Notes under the pieces: generated by a model
What the model was told of the DNA's origin: nothing
Databases searched by the model: none
What the model saw: the letters and a program-made list of their open reading frames with translations, nothing else
Part shown: positions 8,944-20,514 of the stretch, piece after piece
How positions within the stretch are numbered: the stretch's first letter is position 1
Layout: each line of letters begins with the position of its first letter
From: Rhodothermus bifroesti
Lineage (GTDB): Bacteria; Bacteroidota; Rhodothermia; Rhodothermales; Rhodothermaceae
DNA length: 64,000 bases
Reading direction: 5' to 3'
Assembly: GCF_017908595.1 (NCBI RefSeq)
Contig: NZ_JAGKTL010000001.1
Coordinates: 372,001-436,000 of the forward strand
Made by a program: the position numbers and the translations under genes

Positions 8944-10479
8944 TCAGGCAAATCCCAAAAGCCGGGCACGCCCCGGCGAATGATGGTATTCGAAGTATTC
9001 TTGCACCAACTGGCGATCGTCAAAGGGGATCTTCTCCATACCTATAACCTGGTAGGTCTCGTGCCCTTTGCCGGCCACCAGGACCACATCACCTGGGCGG
9101 CAGCGACGCGCTACGGTTTCAATAGCTTTGGCGCGATCTATCTCCCATAAGGCTGCTTCAGGGTGCTGCATACCGCGCCGAATGTCCTCGAAAATCTGTC
9201 GCGGATCTTCTGAGCGGGGATTATCGCTAGTGACCACGACACAGTCGGCCAGGCGCTCTGCAATTGCCCCCATCATGGGCCGCTTACCACGGTCCCGTTC
9301 TCCACCACAGCCGAAGATGCACCACAACCGGGCCGATGCGGGTTTGATTTCACGAAGCGTGCGCAGCACGTTTTCTAAAGCATCCGGCGTATGGGCATAG
9401 TCGACCACTGCTGTTGTGCCATCTGGAAAGGTAAACCGCTCAAAACGGCCTGGCACTTGCGGGCTTTGCGCCAAAACCTGCAGGAGCAGCTCTGGGTCTT
9501 TCCCCATCACACGCCCTACACCATAAGCGGCCAACAGATTATAGGCATTAAAGCGCCCTACCAAGGGGAAACGCTGCAGCCGCCCATCGATATTGAGCGT
9601 TAGCCCTTCTAAACTGTGGTGGATAATGCGCATGCGCAACTGGGCCTCGGGACACTGGCCATAGCTGAGACAACAGGCCTTGGTGTCGGCTACCATAGCC
9701 GGACCATTGGGGTCATCCAGGTTGTAAAGCGCCGTTGCCCGAAAACTGAGTTGATCGAAGAGCTTCTTCTTAGCCCTTAAGTAAGCTTCAAACGTACCGT
9801 GATAGTCCAAGTGATCTCGCGTCAGGTTGGTGAACACCGCAATCGAAAACGACAGTCCGGCTACCCGCTCCTGGTCTAACGCATGAGAAGAGACCTCCAT
9901 CACACAGCTCTTGCAATGCATCCCGGCCATGCGCCGTAGCAAGTAGTTGAGCTCAATAGGACCGGGGGTGGTATGGGAGGCCGGTAGTTCATGCCGCCCA
10001 AAGCGATAGCTAATGGTGCCAATCAGCCCAGTATCTTCCCCCAGGGCGTTCAGCATGTGGTACACCAGAAACGCTGTTGTGGACTTACCATTGGTCCCGG
10101 TAATGCCAATGAGGCGCAGCCGCCGGGCTGCATTGGCTTGAAACAGTACCGCCAGCAAGCCCAGTGCACGTCGACTGTCTGTAACCTGGAGAAACGTCAC
10201 GTTTGGGAATTGCGCCTTGAGCGCATCAGGGATCGCTTCGCCCACAACGACCGTAGCGCCACGCTCGATGGCCTGAGGGATAAATCGATGGCTATCTACG
10301 TGCTCACCGCGTATAGCCACAAAAAGCCCATTAGCCTCTACTTCCTGGCTGTTGTCAGCTAGGTGCGTCAACACGCGGCGTTCAACAGGTCCTTCAATGG
10401 CCCTGAGCAACCGCTCCCGTTCCAGGTATTTAAGTACCTGGGATAGAGGTAAGGGGTGGTGTGGGATAGCTACTGGCAT
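8944..10479 (-). CDS. murE: UDP-MurNAc-tripeptide synthetase MurE
   Basis: This enzyme adds the third stem residue to UDP-MurNAc-L-Ala-D-Glu. ATG 10479 (MPVAIPHHPLPLSQVL) gives 511 residues and a 10-nt overlap with the upstream PBP gene. The upstream in-frame ATG at 10584 would extend 35 residues into that gene and was rejected. The P-loop is GITGTNGKSTTAFLV near residue 120. The carboxylated-lysine region follows, and the C-terminal domain has VTSDNPRSEDP. The DNPR motif is the pattern associated with meso-diaminopimelate specificity, so an A1-gamma type peptidoglycan is inferred. Confidence 0.95.
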   Translation of the reverse strand: MPVAIPHHPLPLSQVLKYLERERLLRAIEGPVERRVLTHLADNSQEVEANGLFVAIRGEHVDSHRFIPQAIERGATVVVGEAIPDALKAQFPNVTFLQVTDSRRALGLLAVLFQANAARRLRLIGITGTNGKSTTAFLVYHMLNALGEDTGLIGTISYRFGRHELPASHTTPGPIELNYLLRRMAGMHCKSCVMEVSSHALDQERVAGLSFSIAVFTNLTRDHLDYHGTFEAYLRAKKKLFDQLSFRATALYNLDDPNGPAMVADTKACCLSYGQCPEAQLRMRIIHHSLEGLTLNIDGRLQRFPLVGRFNAYNLLAAYGVGRVMGKDPELLLQVLAQSPQVPGRFERFTFPDGTTAVVDYAHTPDALENVLRTLREIKPASARLWCIFGCGGERDRGKRPMMGAIAERLADCVVVTSDNPRSEDPRQIFEDIRRGMQHPEAALWEIDRAKAIETVARRCRPGDVVLVAGKGHETYQVIGMEKIPFDDRQLVQEYFEYHHSPGRARLLGFA

Positions 10480-12554
10480 CGCAAGTAGGCTTCTGCGGGT
10501 AAAGCAGCTCCTGGGGTTGGCCACTGGGCTACAACACGGCCATGTCCTTCGAGGCGCACGCGGGTGCCATAGGTTTGTAGCCAATAGACCGCCTGACGTG
10601 CACTCAGGCCTATCAGGTTCGGCATTTTCGGGGCAAGCGAATCCAGTGCAGCCAACTCAAGTCGCACATCAGTCCTAAGCGGCACCGAATCTGCAGGCGC
10701 AGGACGCTGACGTGCTACCAGCAACGGATCCATGGCTGAGGTGCTTACCTCTAGCCCTTCAGCCCATAGGCGGGTTGCTGCAACAGCCATGGGTTGTCCT
10801 ATCACCGAAGGCACTGGACGCACTGGGCGTTTAGGCAGTTCTTGGGTTAGCGCCATTCGTTCTGCAATTTTCGGGAAAGTGCCAATCCAGCGCTCTGCTA
10901 CGCGGCGGAAAATCGGCGCAGCCACCTGCCCCCCATAAATGCTGCGTTTAGGTTCATCCAGCACCACAATAAGCGCCACTAGAGGGTCATCAGCCGGGAA
11001 AAATCCCACAAACGAAGCCCGATAGGCGCCGCTTTGGTAGCGTCCCCCAACGGCTTTGAACGCTGTCCCCGTCTTACCAGCTACCGGAAGTCCCTCAATA
11101 TGGGCTGCTTTGCCTGTGCCTTCGTTGACCACGCGTTCAAACACGGGCAGCAACTGCTGTGCTGTTTCGCGCCGGAAAGCCCTTCGGATAGAGTCTGGCC
11201 GCATGCGCCAAACCACTTCGCCGGTAAGGGTGCGACGCTCGGCTACGACATAGGGTTGCACCAGTAAACCTCCATTGGCCAAGGCGCAATAGGCCGTGAG
11301 CACTTGCAAAGGCGTAGCATCGACCTCATAGCCAATGCTCATCGAGGTCAACGTGGTGCCACTCCATTGTGCCGGGCGCTTCAAGGTGCCCGTTACTTCA
11401 CCGGGCAGGTCAATCCAGGTAGGCTGGCCAAAGCCCAGGTTGCGCGCGTACTGGTAAAGCACACCCCGTTTCAGCCGGGTAGCGACCTTAGCGATACCTA
11501 CATTGCTGGAAACCACTAAGGCTTCTGCAAAAGAAATACGGCCGTAGGCATGTACGTCGCGCATCATGCGCCCGCCAAACACTGCCCATCCCGCGCCTGT
11601 GTCAATGACTTCATCGAGCGAAGCCACGCCTTGCTCTAGCGCAGCCACGGCGGTTACGAGTTTAAACGTAGAGCCTGGCTCTAGTCGATCTGTGATGGCC
11701 CGGTTACGCCGCGCCTCTTCGGATGCAGCGGTAGGTTGGTTAGGATCAAAATCCGGCACGTTGGCTAGAGCCAAGACAGCACCGGTGCGGGGGTCCATAG
11801 CGATCGCGGTACCCCAATTGGCACCTGCTTCCCATACGCCGCGCTGGAGCTCTTCTTCTAAAATGGTCTGGCGAATCAGATCGATTGTCAGTACGAGCGT
11901 TTGGCCATGCTCGGGTTCAACCACTTCGCCCCCAACCATAGGCTTAAGCACACCCCGGCGATCCCGCTGCACCACGCGGCGTCCGGGGTGCCCTTGCAGA
12001 TAACGATCATACTGCAACTCTACACCGGCCAGACCTCGCCCATCGGTTCCCACATACCCCAACACATGCGCGGCCAAGCTGCCATAAGGATAGTACCGGC
12101 TAAAATGCGGCTCTAAGATCACGCCCGGGATGTCCCAGTGCTCGATTTCTGTTTTTTGGGCTTCACTGAGACCCCGCCAAAGCACGACATAACGTGGGCT
12201 TTTGCGCCTAGCGACACGCTGGCGGAAATAAGCTGCAGGCTGACCGGTCAGGCGCGCCAGTCGTTCATAGAGCACCCGAGCCCGGGCTTCGGTAAACCCT
12301 TCTTCTTCGGGATCCAGAGCCAGATCATAGCGCGCCACGTTGACGGCCAGAGCCCGTCCCGTCCGATCTAGGATTTCTCCTCGCATCGCCGGGATGGGGA
12401 CCACTGCCCGTATCTGGCGCTGCCCCTGGGCACGCAGCATCTCGCCTTCCCCTAATTGGATGCGAAGCATTTGGCCTGCGATGGCCAGAGGGACCGCAGC
12501 CAACAGGGCCAGCACCAGGTACATCCGAACCAGCATCTGATCGCGCGCTTCCAC
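10470..12554 (-). CDS. ftsI: Division-specific class B penicillin-binding protein (FtsI/PBP3-like) with two PASTA domains
   Basis: This peptidoglycan DD-transpeptidase is the partner of FtsW at the septum. The 694-residue product has an N-terminal signal-anchor near residues 8-28 and a PBP dimerisation domain (MRGEILDRTGRALAVN near residue 58). The transpeptidase domain shows SxxK as EPGSTFKL, SxN as SSN and KTG as KTGTA. After it come two PASTA-like repeats, starting at VPSVIGQPMAVAATRL and MPNLIGLSARQAVYWL. PASTA repeats on a division PBP are less usual in Gram-negatives and may sense lipid II or glycan. It lies between the ftsL-like gene and murE, as expected for ftsI. Confidence 0.93.
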   Translation of the reverse strand: MEARDQMLVRMYLVLALLAAVPLAIAGQMLRIQLGEGEMLRAQGQRQIRAVVPIPAMRGEILDRTGRALAVNVARYDLALDPEEEGFTEARARVLYERLARLTGQPAAYFRQRVARRKSPRYVVLWRGLSEAQKTEIEHWDIPGVILEPHFSRYYPYGSLAAHVLGYVGTDGRGLAGVELQYDRYLQGHPGRRVVQRDRRGVLKPMVGGEVVEPEHGQTLVLTIDLIRQTILEEELQRGVWEAGANWGTAIAMDPRTGAVLALANVPDFDPNQPTAASEEARRNRAITDRLEPGSTFKLVTAVAALEQGVASLDEVIDTGAGWAVFGGRMMRDVHAYGRISFAEALVVSSNVGIAKVATRLKRGVLYQYARNLGFGQPTWIDLPGEVTGTLKRPAQWSGTTLTSMSIGYEVDATPLQVLTAYCALANGGLLVQPYVVAERRTLTGEVVWRMRPDSIRRAFRRETAQQLLPVFERVVNEGTGKAAHIEGLPVAGKTGTAFKAVGGRYQSGAYRASFVGFFPADDPLVALIVVLDEPKRSIYGGQVAAPIFRRVAERWIGTFPKIAERMALTQELPKRPVRPVPSVIGQPMAVAATRLWAEGLEVSTSAMDPLLVARQRPAPADSVPLRTDVRLELAALDSLAPKMPNLIGLSARQAVYWLQTYGTRVRLEGHGRVVAQWPTPGAALPAEAYLRCQ

Positions 12555-12568
12555 GGTGCGCTGCAGGA

Positions 12569-13000
12569 CTAAGGGTTAGCGTGAATCACTACTGGACCGT
12601 AGGTAAAGCCCTCGGTCAGGCCCAGGGCGCGTGCCCGCTCGTAAATCACGGCTGGGCTGGTGGCACGGTCCAGTTCACCGCGCAGTCGGTTGTAGCGTAG
12701 CACGAGTTGCAGCTGCTCGCTCCGCAAACGCTGCACCTCTTCTAGCGCGGCCCGCGTGGCATACACATGACCGACGTAAAGCGTAAAGGCCAGCGCAGCC
12801 AACAACACGTAGGCCAGCAGCCGTCGCACGGGCAGCCGCATGCTACCTTCGGGTGCCCAGCGCTCGGCTGGCTGATTGGTGCGTGCAAGCTCCCGCCACG
12901 TCGGCCAGCGCACCGCGGTCGGCGACCGTCGGCTGGCACGAGGCCTTGCGGGCTGCCAGCCACGTTTTCTTTGAGCATAGATGGGGCGGTGCGTGGACAT
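12569..13000 (-). CDS. ftsL: FtsL-like bitopic divisome protein
   Basis: This small (143-residue) protein has a long, basic, Arg-rich cytoplasmic N-terminus and one membrane helix near residues 60-80 (LLAYVLLAALAFTLYVGHVY). A short periplasmic coiled-coil-like helix follows (ALEEVQRLRSEQLQLVLRYN). FtsL proteins are barely conserved in sequence, so the call is made from this architecture and from position between rsmH and the division PBP, the canonical ftsL place. The expected role is to bridge FtsQ/FtsB to FtsW-FtsI and activate septal synthesis. The basic tail of about 55 residues is longer than in E. coli FtsL. Confidence 0.8.
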   Translation of the reverse strand: MSTHRPIYAQRKRGWQPARPRASRRSPTAVRWPTWRELARTNQPAERWAPEGSMRLPVRRLLAYVLLAALAFTLYVGHVYATRAALEEVQRLRSEQLQLVLRYNRLRGELDRATSPAVIYERARALGLTEGFTYGPVVIHANP

Positions 13001-13015
13001 AGCACTGCAAGATTT

Positions 13016-13963
13016 TTAGTCCATACGTTCAGCCAGGCGCAAGCGAGCGCTGCGGGCCCTTGGGTTTGCTGCCACTTCATCGTTCGAAGGCCGAATAGGC
13101 CGGCGCGTTAGCGGCCGCCACGGCGCTACTAGTTGTCCATACACGTCACGCACCGGCCTCCCTTCCAAGTTGCCATAGCGCAAAAAGCGCTTGACGCGCC
13201 GGTCCTCTAGGGAGTGATAACTGATCACAGCCAGGCGTCCTCCTGGCCGAACGCGTCGCGTGGCAGCCTCAAGTACCTGCTCCAGGGCCTGCAGCTCGTC
13301 GTTGACCGCAATGCGAAGTGCCTGAAAAACCCGCGCTAGCGTTTTTGTGGCTTCCTTTGGAGGCACTTCGCGACGGATGATCTCGGCCAAGGCCGCTGTT
13401 GTGGTAACCGGACGAGCTTCGCAGATGGCTCGCGCTAGCTTTGCCGCGCGTGGCTCTTCGCCATAGCGCCGCAGCACCTCAGCCAATTCCTGCGGACTCC
13501 AGCGCATAAGCAGCTGCTGCGCTGTTGGCCCCTTCGAAGGATCCATGCGCATATCGAGTGGCCCCTCAGCTTGGAAGCTAAACCCTCGCGCCGCTTTATC
13601 GAGCTGGTGCGAAGAGACCCCCAGGTCGAGCAAAAGCCCATCGATCAACTCCACCCCCAAGCTATCCAACAGCGCTTCTAGGTCAGCAAAGTTACCTTGA
13701 ACAAGCCGCAAGCGTCCCTCAGCTAGCGCTTGGGCCAGGCGACAGGCTGCTGCCTCCAGTGCCTCAGGATCTCGATCGATGCCTATGAGCCTTCCTTCAG
13801 GCGACAGCGCCTCCAGCAGCGCAGCCGCATGCCCTCCGCCGCCAATCGTAGCGTCGACGTAGCAGCCGGCCGGATTGGTCACGAGGCCTTCGACGACAGC
13901 CTTATAAAGAACAGGCACGTGGTAAGCCGTGCCATAGTTATGTGTGGCGTGCGGCGCGTTCAC
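13016..13963 (-). CDS. rsmH: 16S rRNA (cytosine1402-N4)-methyltransferase RsmH
   Basis: This SAM-dependent enzyme methylates C1402 of 16S rRNA in the ribosomal decoding centre. It has 315 residues, normal for the family. The SAM-binding motif is [19 protein letters not shown] near residue 38, with [12 protein letters not shown] after it. The family-specific segments [20 protein letters not shown] and [15 protein letters not shown] are all present. Its start overlaps the mraZ stop by 4 nt, the usual mraZ-rsmH coupling at the head of dcw operons. Confidence 0.97.
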   Translation of the reverse strand: MNAPHATHNYGTAYHVPVLYKAVVEGLVTNPAGCYVDATIGGGGHAAALLEALSPEGRLIGIDRDPEALEAAACRLAQALAEGRLRLVQGNFADLEALLDSLGVELIDGLLLDLGVSSHQLDKAARGFSFQAEGPLDMRMDPSKGPTAQQLLMRWSPQELAEVLRRYGEEPRAAKLARAICEARPVTTTAALAEIIRREVPPKEATKTLARVFQALRIAVNDELQALEQVLEAATRRVRPGGRLAVISYHSLEDRRVKRFLRYGNLEGRPVRDVYGQLVAPWRPLTRRPIRPSNDEVAANPRARSARLRLAERMD

Positions 13964-14403
13964 ACCCCCATCACCTGTTCTGCCAAGGTTTCATAATCAG
14001 CCGGTTGCGCATTCACGTACTGGTCGAAGACCACTGGATTCCAAATTTCTATATGGTCTAATGCGCCAATAATCAGCGCCCGGTCTGTGATATCAGCATA
14101 CTCCATGAGCGGCTTAGGCAACACAATGCGCCCCTGCTTGTCCAACACGACTTCTTCAGCCCAGCGTAAAATGAGCCGGACAAAGTCGCGCACTTCGCGA
14201 TGATACAAGTTGAGCGACATCATTTGGGCCTCCATGTGCGCCCAACGGTCGAGCGGATAAGCAAAAATGCACCGCTCAAAACCGCGCGTCACCACAAACG
14301 TCCCTTTGGCCTCTGGCTTTAAGACCGCCCGCATTTTGGCTGGGATAGCTACCCGGCCTTTCTCATCTACCGCGTATTCTGCCTGTCCTTTAAAGCCCGC
14401 CAT
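13960..14403 (-). CDS. mraZ: Transcriptional regulator MraZ
   Basis: MraZ is a DNA-binding ring-forming regulator of the dcw operon and the first gene of this cluster. The 147-residue protein has two SpoVT/AbrB-type half-domains, [25 protein letters not shown] at the N-terminus in outline and a second with [16 protein letters not shown] near residue 95. Each carries the conserved DxxGR core. ATG 14403 is the only sensible start. Upstream lie direct repeats of the MraZ-box type, which suggests autoregulation of the whole cluster. Confidence 0.95.
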   Translation of the reverse strand: MAGFKGQAEYAVDEKGRVAIPAKMRAVLKPEAKGTFVVTRGFERCIFAYPLDRWAHMEAQMMSLNLYHREVRDFVRLILRWAEEVVLDKQGRIVLPKPLMEYADITDRALIIGALDHIEIWNPVVFDQYVNAQPADYETLAEQVMGV

Positions 14404-14443
14404 CTAAAGGTTGCTGCATCTTACGCCGAGGCATGGGACAATT

Positions 14444-14458
14444 CCCCACTTTTCCCCA
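14444..14458 (-). promoter_or_regulatory. Two MraZ-type boxes upstream of mraZ
   Basis: On the minus strand the sequence reads TGGGG-AAAAG-TGGGG: two identical boxes with an exact 10-bp period, 40-55 nt before the mraZ start. MraZ is known to bind arrays of TGGGN boxes spaced by 5 nt in front of its own gene. Only two clear boxes are visible, whereas three or four are common. Binding is inferred from the pattern. Confidence 0.65.
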
Positions 14459-14466
14459 CCGCGCAG

Positions 14467-14496
14467 ATAAGGTATAGCATTTTTTCAAAAAGTCAA
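14467..14496 (-). promoter_or_regulatory. Candidate promoter of the dcw operon
   Basis: On the minus strand TTGACT (14496-14491) is followed after 16 nt by TACCTTAT (14474-14467). The second element fits the Bacteroidota -7 consensus TAnnTTTG loosely. The predicted start point would fall close to the MraZ boxes. It lies in an AT-rich gap otherwise without genes. This is a visual match only. Confidence 0.4.
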
Positions 14497-14586
14497 GATA
14501 TTACGCAGTTAAAAGAAGGTTTTCTTTTCCTTAGAAGACCAATTGCAGCTCTTTTTTGTGCGGTTTTTTGCTAATTCTATAGGATA

Positions 14587-14636
14587 GGTGAAAATATTTT
14601 CAGTATGTCTACGGGCTTGGTAAAAATATTTTCACC
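14587..14636 (+). promoter_or_regulatory. Pair of palindromic operators in front of the lexA-like gene
   Basis: GGTGAAAATATTTTCAGT (14587-14604) contains a perfect 14-bp palindrome. GGTAAAAATATTTTCACC (14619-14636) is a near-copy, 32 bp further on. The two share the core AAAATATTTTCA. Their position, 35-85 nt before the chosen start of the LexA-like gene, suggests autoregulation. The motif differs from the E. coli (CTGT-N8-ACAG) and Bacillus LexA boxes. Operator function is inferred. Confidence 0.6.
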
Positions 14637-14670
14637 CCCTATCTTTGCCTGCAAAGCGTCATGGAATGCC

Positions 14671-15318
14671 ATGAAAGGACGCCTGACTGCCCGACAAAAC
14701 GAGGCCTACGAATTCATTCGGGCTTATCAGCGCCGGCATCATAAACCGCCCACGCTTCAAGAGATCGGCGAAGCCTTAGGCATTCGCTCAACTAACGGCG
14801 TTTTCAAGCTGCTTCAGACCTTAGAAAAAAAAGGGTACCTGCGCCGAGACCCTGGTGCTGCGCGCGGACTGCACCTGCTCGACAGCGAAGACCCGTTTGC
14901 CCTGACTGAGGCGGCCCCTTCTATCCCTGTGATTAGCCGAACAGCCAGCCATGAACCCGAGCGTCTGCGCCAGCGTCCTTCTGGTTTTTTATCGGTCGAT
15001 CCATTCTTCTTACCTCGTGGCCTGGACCCAGACGCTTGCCTGATCGGACGGGCGGGCGACGACGGCATGAGTGGTGATGGCATCTTTAAAGGGGATTTGC
15101 TGCTTATTGAAGAAACCCCCTGGCGCCAGCTTGCCAATCGGGAGCTGGTGGCCTGCCTGATCGGTGAGTTGCTTTTGGCCCGACGCTTTGTATTTGCCAA
15201 CAACCGAATTCATCTGCAGCCGGCCAACCGAACATACCTCGAAGAAATTTTTTCGCCTGAAGATCCGAGCTGTTACGTTATTGGGCGTGTGCATGCCGTA
15301 TTTCGCCGCCTGGCATAA
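14671..15318 (+). CDS. lexA: LexA-like repressor with degenerate self-cleavage site
   Basis: The 215-residue protein has a LexA winged-helix N-terminus (LTARQNEAYEFIRAY, PPTLQEIGEALGIRSTNGV) and an S24-type C-terminal domain. I start it at ATG 14671 (MKGRLTARQ) because that matches the usual LexA N-terminus. The earlier ATG 14605 would place coding sequence over the second operator. By eye-alignment to E. coli LexA, the Ala-Gly scissile bond is Ser-His here (RTASHEP). The nucleophile Ser119 position is Gly (GDDGMSGDG), and the Lys156 position is Ala (LLLARRF). It may therefore be a repressor that cannot self-cleave. Whether it controls an SOS regulon is unknown. Confidence 0.85.
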   Translation: MKGRLTARQNEAYEFIRAYQRRHHKPPTLQEIGEALGIRSTNGVFKLLQTLEKKGYLRRDPGAARGLHLLDSEDPFALTEAAPSIPVISRTASHEPERLRQRPSGFLSVDPFFLPRGLDPDACLIGRAGDDGMSGDGIFKGDLLLIEETPWRQLANRELVACLIGELLLARRFVFANNRIHLQPANRTYLEEIFSPEDPSCYVIGRVHAVFRRLA

Positions 15319-15378
15319 AACCCTTGTTCAAACCCTTGATGCTTCAGATATTCCTGCGGCTAAAGACAAAGCCTGCTT

Positions 15379-18410
<3,032 letters not shown>

Positions 18411-18539
18411 CTAGGGGCGCCGACAACGTAGGGACAGGCCCTATCAAGATACGCTAAAGTCTATATTGGGATCAACGCTTGCTATGGATTCTCCGCCAAA
18501 AGACACCACACGTTGCGTGCGCGTCATTAGAGGCCAGTC

Positions 18540-19379
18540 TCAACGCGTTGAAACTGTAGTGTGGGGCTTTTGCGCCACCACAAGCAAGCCGGTCCCGCGC
18601 CGATTGTCTTGGTATAGATCTAGGACATGCAGCACAAGTCCTATAGGCAGCACCAGGGCGTAATAGAGTGGCAGCAGCAGGTAGGCCGCACGGCTACGGT
18701 TCAACCACAGCATAGGGCGTTTAACCAACAGACGCCAGGCAAGCGATCCAAAGGGGCCATAGCTGTAGTGGCTCTCGAGGGGTTCTAGCCCGGCCTCACG
18801 CAACCGTGCTTCAAGCAGCTCACGGCTATAGCCCTCGCGCACGTGCTCCGAGATAAAGCTTTGCATGCCCGGCGCGTGCACGTCGGAGCCGCCTTGATCC
18901 GAAGGGGTATGGATCACCACAAAACCGCCAGGCTGCAGCACACGGGCAAAGTGGCGCAGTACCGCCTGGTCATCCGGGATATGTTCCAGCACATCAACCG
19001 CGAGAATAAGGTCAAAGGGACCTTCGGTGCGCAGTTGGGTCAGATCGTCGACCTCAAACCGCACCCGTGCTGCTAAGGGAGTATGGGCAAAAAAACGGCG
19101 TGCCCGCTCTAGGTACTCGGCTTTGACATCGACCCCCACCACTTCCGCCTGAGGATAGCGTCGAGCAATGTAGTAGGCATATTGGCCAAAGCCCGTACCG
19201 GCATCCAGTACGCGCACTGGCTGATCCGATGGCCACCGGATCAAGATGCGGCGCAGCGCCCGTCGCACATGCCAACTCCGCAAGAAAATCAAGTGCAACA
19301 GCGCAAAGAACACCCGCTCCAGCAGCGGATGCCGACCCAAAATGCGCCCCAGTTGATCTTTAACCGGATCGTAACGCAT
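18540..19379 (-). CDS. Class I SAM-dependent methyltransferase, unknown acceptor
   Basis: The 279-residue protein (from MRYDPVKDQ at 19379) has motif I VLDAGTGFGQYAYYIAR near residue 75, motif II VGVDVKAEYLERA, and the post-I segment LILAVDVLEHIPDD. The C-terminal third has a membrane-associated stretch (AAYLLLPLYYALVLPIGLVLH). The start overlaps the upstream glycosyltransferase by 20 nt. Together with the two glycosyltransferases it forms a three-gene unit, so the acceptor may be a surface glycan or a polyprenyl-linked sugar. That is inference; no specific family was recognised. Confidence 0.8.
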   Translation of the reverse strand: MRYDPVKDQLGRILGRHPLLERVFFALLHLIFLRSWHVRRALRRILIRWPSDQPVRVLDAGTGFGQYAYYIARRYPQAEVVGVDVKAEYLERARRFFAHTPLAARVRFEVDDLTQLRTEGPFDLILAVDVLEHIPDDQAVLRHFARVLQPGGFVVIHTPSDQGGSDVHAPGMQSFISEHVREGYSRELLEARLREAGLEPLESHYSYGPFGSLAWRLLVKRPMLWLNRSRAAYLLLPLYYALVLPIGLVLHVLDLYQDNRRGTGLLVVAQKPHTTVSTR

Positions 19380-20508
19380 GAGCAGGTTGGAGCATCTGTT
19401 CAAGGGCCTCGCAAAGCGGCGCCCAGCCATAGCGCGGCCGTAAGCGACGCACCCCTTCGGTTAGTCTGTCAGCCCAATTTTCCCGAAAGAACCGCACAAT
19501 AGCCGCGGCCAGGGCCTCGGCATCCCCCGGAGGCACCACAAAACCCGCCACTTCATCAGGCACAACTTCTGGTAAGCCGCCCACCGCAGTGACAACCACC
19601 GGCCGCTCAAAGTGGAAGGCCATGGGGACTACCCCACTTTGCGTGGCTGAAAGATACGGCTGCACCACTAGGTCGGCTGCCGAAAAATACCAAGCTACTT
19701 CTGACTCAGGAATATACCGACGGTGCACGGAAACGGAATCCTTCAACCCTAGCGCCTGCAGGCGCTCTTGGTAACGTGCTGCGTCTTCGTAGAATTCACC
19801 AGCCACCACAAGCTGCACGCCGGGCAAGGCCGCTTGCACGGCAGGCATAGCCTCCAAGAGCACCTCCAACCCTTTGTAGGGTCGCACAAACCCAAAAAAA
19901 AGCAGCACCGGTGCCTCAAGCGGCAAGCCCAATCGACGTCGTGCTTCAGGCTTAGACTGCGGCGGACCGTAGCGAAAGTCAATGGGATGCACCAGCTGCG
20001 CCTCCACCGACACACCCAGCTGCTGCAACTGCTGGGCCACGGTCTGAGAAAGCACCAAGCGTGCAGTACAACGCTTCAGGAAAAAACGGCTCAGGCGCTT
20101 GTCAAAAGCATGGCGTTCATGCGGGAGGGCGTTATGCACCAAGGCCACCGTAGGCACAGCCCATCGTTTGAGGCAACTGCTGATGACTCCATAGGCCGGA
20201 GCAAAAAACGGCATCCAGTACTGAAACACCACCAAGTCTGGCGCCAGCTGTCGGGCAGCACGCGCTGCGCGCTGCCAAGTCCAGGGCTGCAACGGATCAA
20301 TCACATAAGTTGCCGGCATCGCAGACATCGCCGGCTCTGGTTCGGTCTGCTGCTGCCCGGGGAAAAGCCATCGCGGATATTGTCGCCGAAAGCTCAGGGC
20401 ATGTACCACGTGCCCTCGCTCCTGCAGCGCACGCCCCAAAGCTTCGCTAAAGTGCGCAATGCCACCGCGGTAAGGGGCCACCGGACCAATAACTACGATG
20501 CGCGCCAT
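19360..20508 (-). CDS. GT4-type glycosyltransferase
   Basis: This 382-residue glycosyltransferase has the GT-B fold. The N-terminal domain opens with RIVVIGPVAPYRGGIAHFSEAL. The C-terminal donor domain has VLLFFGFVRPYKGLEVLLEAM near residue 205, followed by SATQSGVVPMAFHFERPVV and the E(x7)E region typical of GT4. It probably uses a nucleotide sugar on a surface polysaccharide or glycolipid. It starts 6 nt after the GT2 gene and overlaps the methyltransferase gene. The sugar and acceptor are not deducible. Confidence 0.85.
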   Translation of the reverse strand: MARIVVIGPVAPYRGGIAHFSEALGRALQERGHVVHALSFRRQYPRWLFPGQQQTEPEPAMSAMPATYVIDPLQPWTWQRAARAARQLAPDLVVFQYWMPFFAPAYGVISSCLKRWAVPTVALVHNALPHERHAFDKRLSRFFLKRCTARLVLSQTVAQQLQQLGVSVEAQLVHPIDFRYGPPQSKPEARRRLGLPLEAPVLLFFGFVRPYKGLEVLLEAMPAVQAALPGVQLVVAGEFYEDAARYQERLQALGLKDSVSVHRRYIPESEVAWYFSAADLVVQPYLSATQSGVVPMAFHFERPVVVTAVGGLPEVVPDEVAGFVVPPGDAEALAAAIVRFFRENWADRLTEGVRRLRPRYGWAPLCEALEQMLQPAHALRSG

Positions 20509-20514
20509 AGCTGC

